Assembly: GCA_035258565.1 (NCBI GenBank)
Contig: DATFXF010000141.1
Span: 1-23,770 of the forward strand
Source of the DNA: DATFXF01 sp035258565
Lineage (GTDB): Bacteria; Acidobacteriota; Terriglobia; Acidiferrales; UBA7541
Length of the DNA: 23,770 bases
Reading direction: 5' to 3'
The translations under genes were made by a program, and so were the position numbers. Below, in pieces: positions 21,473 to 23,770 of the stretch (the first letter of the stretch is position 1; every line of letters begins with the position of its first letter). Below the pieces are notes generated by a model. That model did not search any database, was not told the DNA's origin, and was given only the letters and a program-made list of their open reading frames with translations.

Positions 21473-23770
21473 GTGTTTCGAAGACTGAGATTCCTGTCCT
21501 TTTCCCTTGGCGTCGCAGCATTTGTGTCCTCCTTCCAACTTGCCCATGCGCAAGCGGTTGACGCGGGGCAGCCCCGGCGAGCCCTAATCGTGGAGACCAT
21601 CGATGAAAGGAAGCTGACCACGCTCAAGGGCAACACTCGTCACGAAGCCAACGTCGATAATGACCGTGGCGTAGTGGCGGATCACTTCCTTCTGGAGCAC
21701 ATGCTTCTCCAGTTGCAGCGCCCTCCTGAGCTGGAGAAGGCGCTCGTACAGTTCATTGATGAACTCCATGATCCCAATTCGCCGAATTTCCACAAATGGC
21801 TGACGCCGGAGCAATTCGGCGAGAGGTTCGGTTTGGCACAGCAAGACATGGACACCATCACGCTCTGGCTTCAGTCCCACGGCTTGATCGTCAACCTGGT
21901 CTATCCCAGCGGGATGGTAATCGATTTCTCCGGCACGGCGGGCCAAGTGCGGGCAGCCTTCCACACCGAAATCCACAACCTCGAAGTGAAAGGCGAGAAG
22001 CACATCGGCAATATGGGTGAACCGCAGATTCCCGCTGCGCTCGCTCCTGCGGTCCTGGGTGTGGTGTCTCTGCATGACTTCCGGCCGCGCGCCATGCACA
22101 AGATGAGCAGAGTGTCGCCCGAATACACCTTCGCTGGGCCCACCTATGCGGTGGTACCAGCGGACCTGGCTACCATTTACAACCTGAATCCTCTGTTTAG
22201 CGCAGGTTACTCCGGGCAGGGCCAGACAATCGTGGTCGTCGAAAACACCAACGTGTTCAGCACGTCGGATTGGAATACCTTCCGTTCGGCTTTCGGCCTT
22301 TCCGGCTACACCTCGGGCTCCTTTACAACCGTCCATCCGGCGCCTCCGAGCGGCACCAACAACTGCAGCAATCCCGGCGTCGTGCCTCCCATTGACGCCG
22401 AAGCGATCCTGGATGCGGAGTGGGCCAGCGCCGCGGCACCCAGCGCGGCCATCGAGATGGCCTCCTGCGCGGATACCACGACCACGTTCGGCGGCCTGAT
22501 TGCCATCCAGAACCTGATCAACGCCAGTACCCAACCGCCGGCCATCATGAGCATCAGCTACGGCCAGTGTGAGACAGTGAACGGCGCTGCGGCCAATGCG
22601 GCCTACAACGCGGCGTACCAGCAGGCGGTCACAGAGGGCGTCTCCATTTTCGTGGCCTCGGGCGATAGCGGGGCGGCCGCCTGCGACAATAGCGTCGCCC
22701 AGGCTACGCACGGAATCGGTGCCAACGCCTTCGCCTCCACGCCGTACAACGTGGCTGTGGGCGGCACGGACTTCAGCGACACATATGCACGCACGAACAG
22801 CATCTACTGGAACTCGACCAACACCTCCACCTTCGGCTCTGCAATCTCTTATATTCCGGAAATCCCCTGGAACGACTCTTGTGCCGGCGTGCTACTAGCG
22901 AACCACCTTGGCTATACCACAACCCACGGTCCAAGCAGCCTTTGCAACGACCCTTTCTTCGGCCTAGCGCTCTCAACCACGGTTTCTGGCGGCGGCGGCC
23001 CAAGCGGTTGCGCGACTGGGACGCCGTCCACTAGCGGTGTCGTAAGTGGAACCTGCCAGGGATGGCCCAAGCCCTCCTGGCAGTCGGTCCTCGGCAACCC
23101 GGGCGACGGCGTGCGCGACACCCCGGACGTTTCCCTATTCGGCGCCGACGGCCTCTGGAATCACTACTACGTATTTTGCTGGTCGAATACGGCGCATGGT
23201 GGAAAGGGCTGCACGGGCGCTCCCAGCGGCTGGTCCGGCGCGGGCGGAACCTCGTTCTCGTCACCCATCATGGCCGGTATCCAGGCGCTCGTAAACCAGA
23301 GGACCGGCGCGCGTCAGGGTAATCCCAATCCCGTCTATTACCAGCTCGCCGCCGCCGAGTACGGCTCGAGTGGCAGCAGCTCCTGCAACTCCAGCCTCGG
23401 CAATGGCGTAGCCAGTTCCTGCATCTTCTACGACGTGACCTTGGGCGACATGGACGTGGACTGCAAGGGCAGCTTCAATTGCTTCTTGGATTCTAGTCCG
23501 GAGGGCGTGCTCTCCACCTCTAACAACTCGTACAACCCCGCATACGGCACTGCGACAGGCTGGGACTTCGCCACCGGAATAGGTACCGTCAACGCCGCCA
23601 ATCTGGTGAACAACTGGCCGGCGGCACCGCCGAGGTTTATCCTTTCCGCATCGCCGAGCAGCTTGACCATCACACAGGGAGCCAACGGCACGACCACGAT
23701 CACGATTACTCCGGAGAACGTCTTCAGCGGCAATGTCAGCTTGTCCGCGTCTGGTCTGCCGAGCGGTGTG
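21473..23770 (+). CDS. Secreted S53 (sedolisin / pro-kumamolisin) serine peptidase, partial
   Basis: 766 codons are visible before the window ends in frame. A GTG start (21473) directly follows an in-frame stop and has AAGGG 6 nt upstream. Residues 1-27 form a signal peptide ending AHAQA. A pro-kumamolisin activation domain follows to about residue 195 (LHDPNSPNFHKWLTPEQF). The catalytic domain carries E310 and D314 (IDAEAILDAEW), oxyanion D398 in ASGDSG and nucleophile S594 in GGTSFSSP, so all catalytic residues are present. The C-terminal WDFATGIGTVNAANL matches the calcium site. After residue ~720 an Ig-like module starts (LSASPSSLTITQGANGTTT), a type often repeated in acidobacterial secreted proteins. 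Sedolisins act at acidic pH outside the cell. The true length is unknown. Confidence 0.93.
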   Translation, partial: MFRRLRFLSFSLGVAAFVSSFQLAHAQAVDAGQPRRALIVETIDERKLTTLKGNTRHEANVDNDRGVVADHFLLEHMLLQLQRPPELEKALVQFIDELHDPNSPNFHKWLTPEQFGERFGLAQQDMDTITLWLQSHGLIVNLVYPSGMVIDFSGTAGQVRAAFHTEIHNLEVKGEKHIGNMGEPQIPAALAPAVLGVVSLHDFRPRAMHKMSRVSPEYTFAGPTYAVVPADLATIYNLNPLFSAGYSGQGQTIVVVENTNVFSTSDWNTFRSAFGLSGYTSGSFTTVHPAPPSGTNNCSNPGVVPPIDAEAILDAEWASAAAPSAAIEMASCADTTTTFGGLIAIQNLINASTQPPAIMSISYGQCETVNGAAANAAYNAAYQQAVTEGVSIFVASGDSGAAACDNSVAQATHGIGANAFASTPYNVAVGGTDFSDTYARTNSIYWNSTNTSTFGSAISYIPEIPWNDSCAGVLLANHLGYTTTHGPSSLCNDPFFGLALSTTVSGGGGPSGCATGTPSTSGVVSGTCQGWPKPSWQSVLGNPGDGVRDTPDVSLFGADGLWNHYYVFCWSNTAHGGKGCTGAPSGWSGAGGTSFSSPIMAGIQALVNQRTGARQGNPNPVYYQLAAAEYGSSGSSSCNSSLGNGVASSCIFYDVTLGDMDVDCKGSFNCFLDSSPEGVLSTSNNSYNPAYGTATGWDFATGIGTVNAANLVNNWPAAPPRFILSASPSSLTITQGANGTTTITITPENVFSGNVSLSASGLPSGV

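Noticed and set aside
21134..21553. Minus-strand 139-codon frame in the glnE-peptidase gap, containing a SRRDLLL segment reminiscent of a Tat signal
   Set aside because: The twin-arginine-like segment is in the middle of the frame and is not followed by a hydrophobic stretch; no domain, and the frame overlaps the 5' end of the peptidase gene.
21584..22711. Minus-strand open frame (375 codons) opposite the S53 peptidase
   Set aside because: The plus-strand frame encodes a continuous signal peptide, prodomain and catalytic domain; the antisense frame has no recognisable family.
1..23770. CRISPR arrays, tRNA or rRNA genes, prophage genes
   Set aside because: Looked for regularly spaced direct repeats, cloverleaf-like segments and phage structural motifs by eye; none recognised.

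Overview
This 23.8-kb, GC-rich window looks like a bacterial chromosome, most likely from an Acidobacteriota member or a close relative. Supporting signs are a pyruvoyl-type arginine decarboxylase beside a bacterial deoxyhypusine-synthase-like gene, a long NADP isocitrate dehydrogenase, a diheme SdhC-type succinate dehydrogenase, and a large secreted S53 peptidase with Ser/Thr/Gly-rich Ig-like modules. The taxon is inferred from gene style only; the window has no rRNA gene and I recognised no tRNA.

Layout, left to right. (1) 1-700: the 5' end of an RNase J gene and a small GlsB/YeaQ-type membrane protein, both on the minus strand. (2) 804-4560: a compact polyamine block. It has pyruvoyl arginine decarboxylase (arginine to agmatine), agmatine deiminase (to N-carbamoylputrescine), N-carbamoylputrescine amidohydrolase (to putrescine) and a deoxyhypusine-synthase-family enzyme that probably makes homospermidine or a related polyamine. 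Together they form a plausible arginine-to-polyamine route without ornithine decarboxylase. (3) 4689-6829: a secreted 5'-nucleotidase/cyclic phosphodiesterase coupled to a GAF-domain protein, on the minus strand. (4) 6920-14047: a rightward run beginning at a good sigma70-type promoter: sdhC-sdhA-sdhB, an M19 dipeptidase, an exported cyclophilin and a GT39-type membrane glycosyltransferase. (5) 14055-16601: malate dehydrogenase and isocitrate dehydrogenase on the minus strand, converging on the sdh run with 7 nt between stop codons. Succinate dehydrogenase, malate dehydrogenase and isocitrate dehydrogenase thus form a TCA-cycle neighbourhood. (6) 16709-17514: a ~790-bp mobile-element-like insertion. 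It has 18-bp perfect inverted repeats and 8-bp flanking direct repeats, and is filled end to end by a truncated TnpB-like ORF. (7) 17667-20657: glnE, the bifunctional glutamine synthetase adenylyltransferase. (8) 20658-21472: an 815-nt region with no convincing gene. (9) 21473 to the right edge: a secreted S53 (sedolisin) peptidase, truncated by the window end.

The two most notable items are the complete four-gene polyamine block, whose last step is assigned to a deoxyhypusine-synthase relative with an altered active-site motif, and the TnpB-like ORF bounded by terminal inverted repeats and an apparent 8-bp target duplication. That architecture is not expected for IS200/IS605-type elements, where tnpB normally resides.
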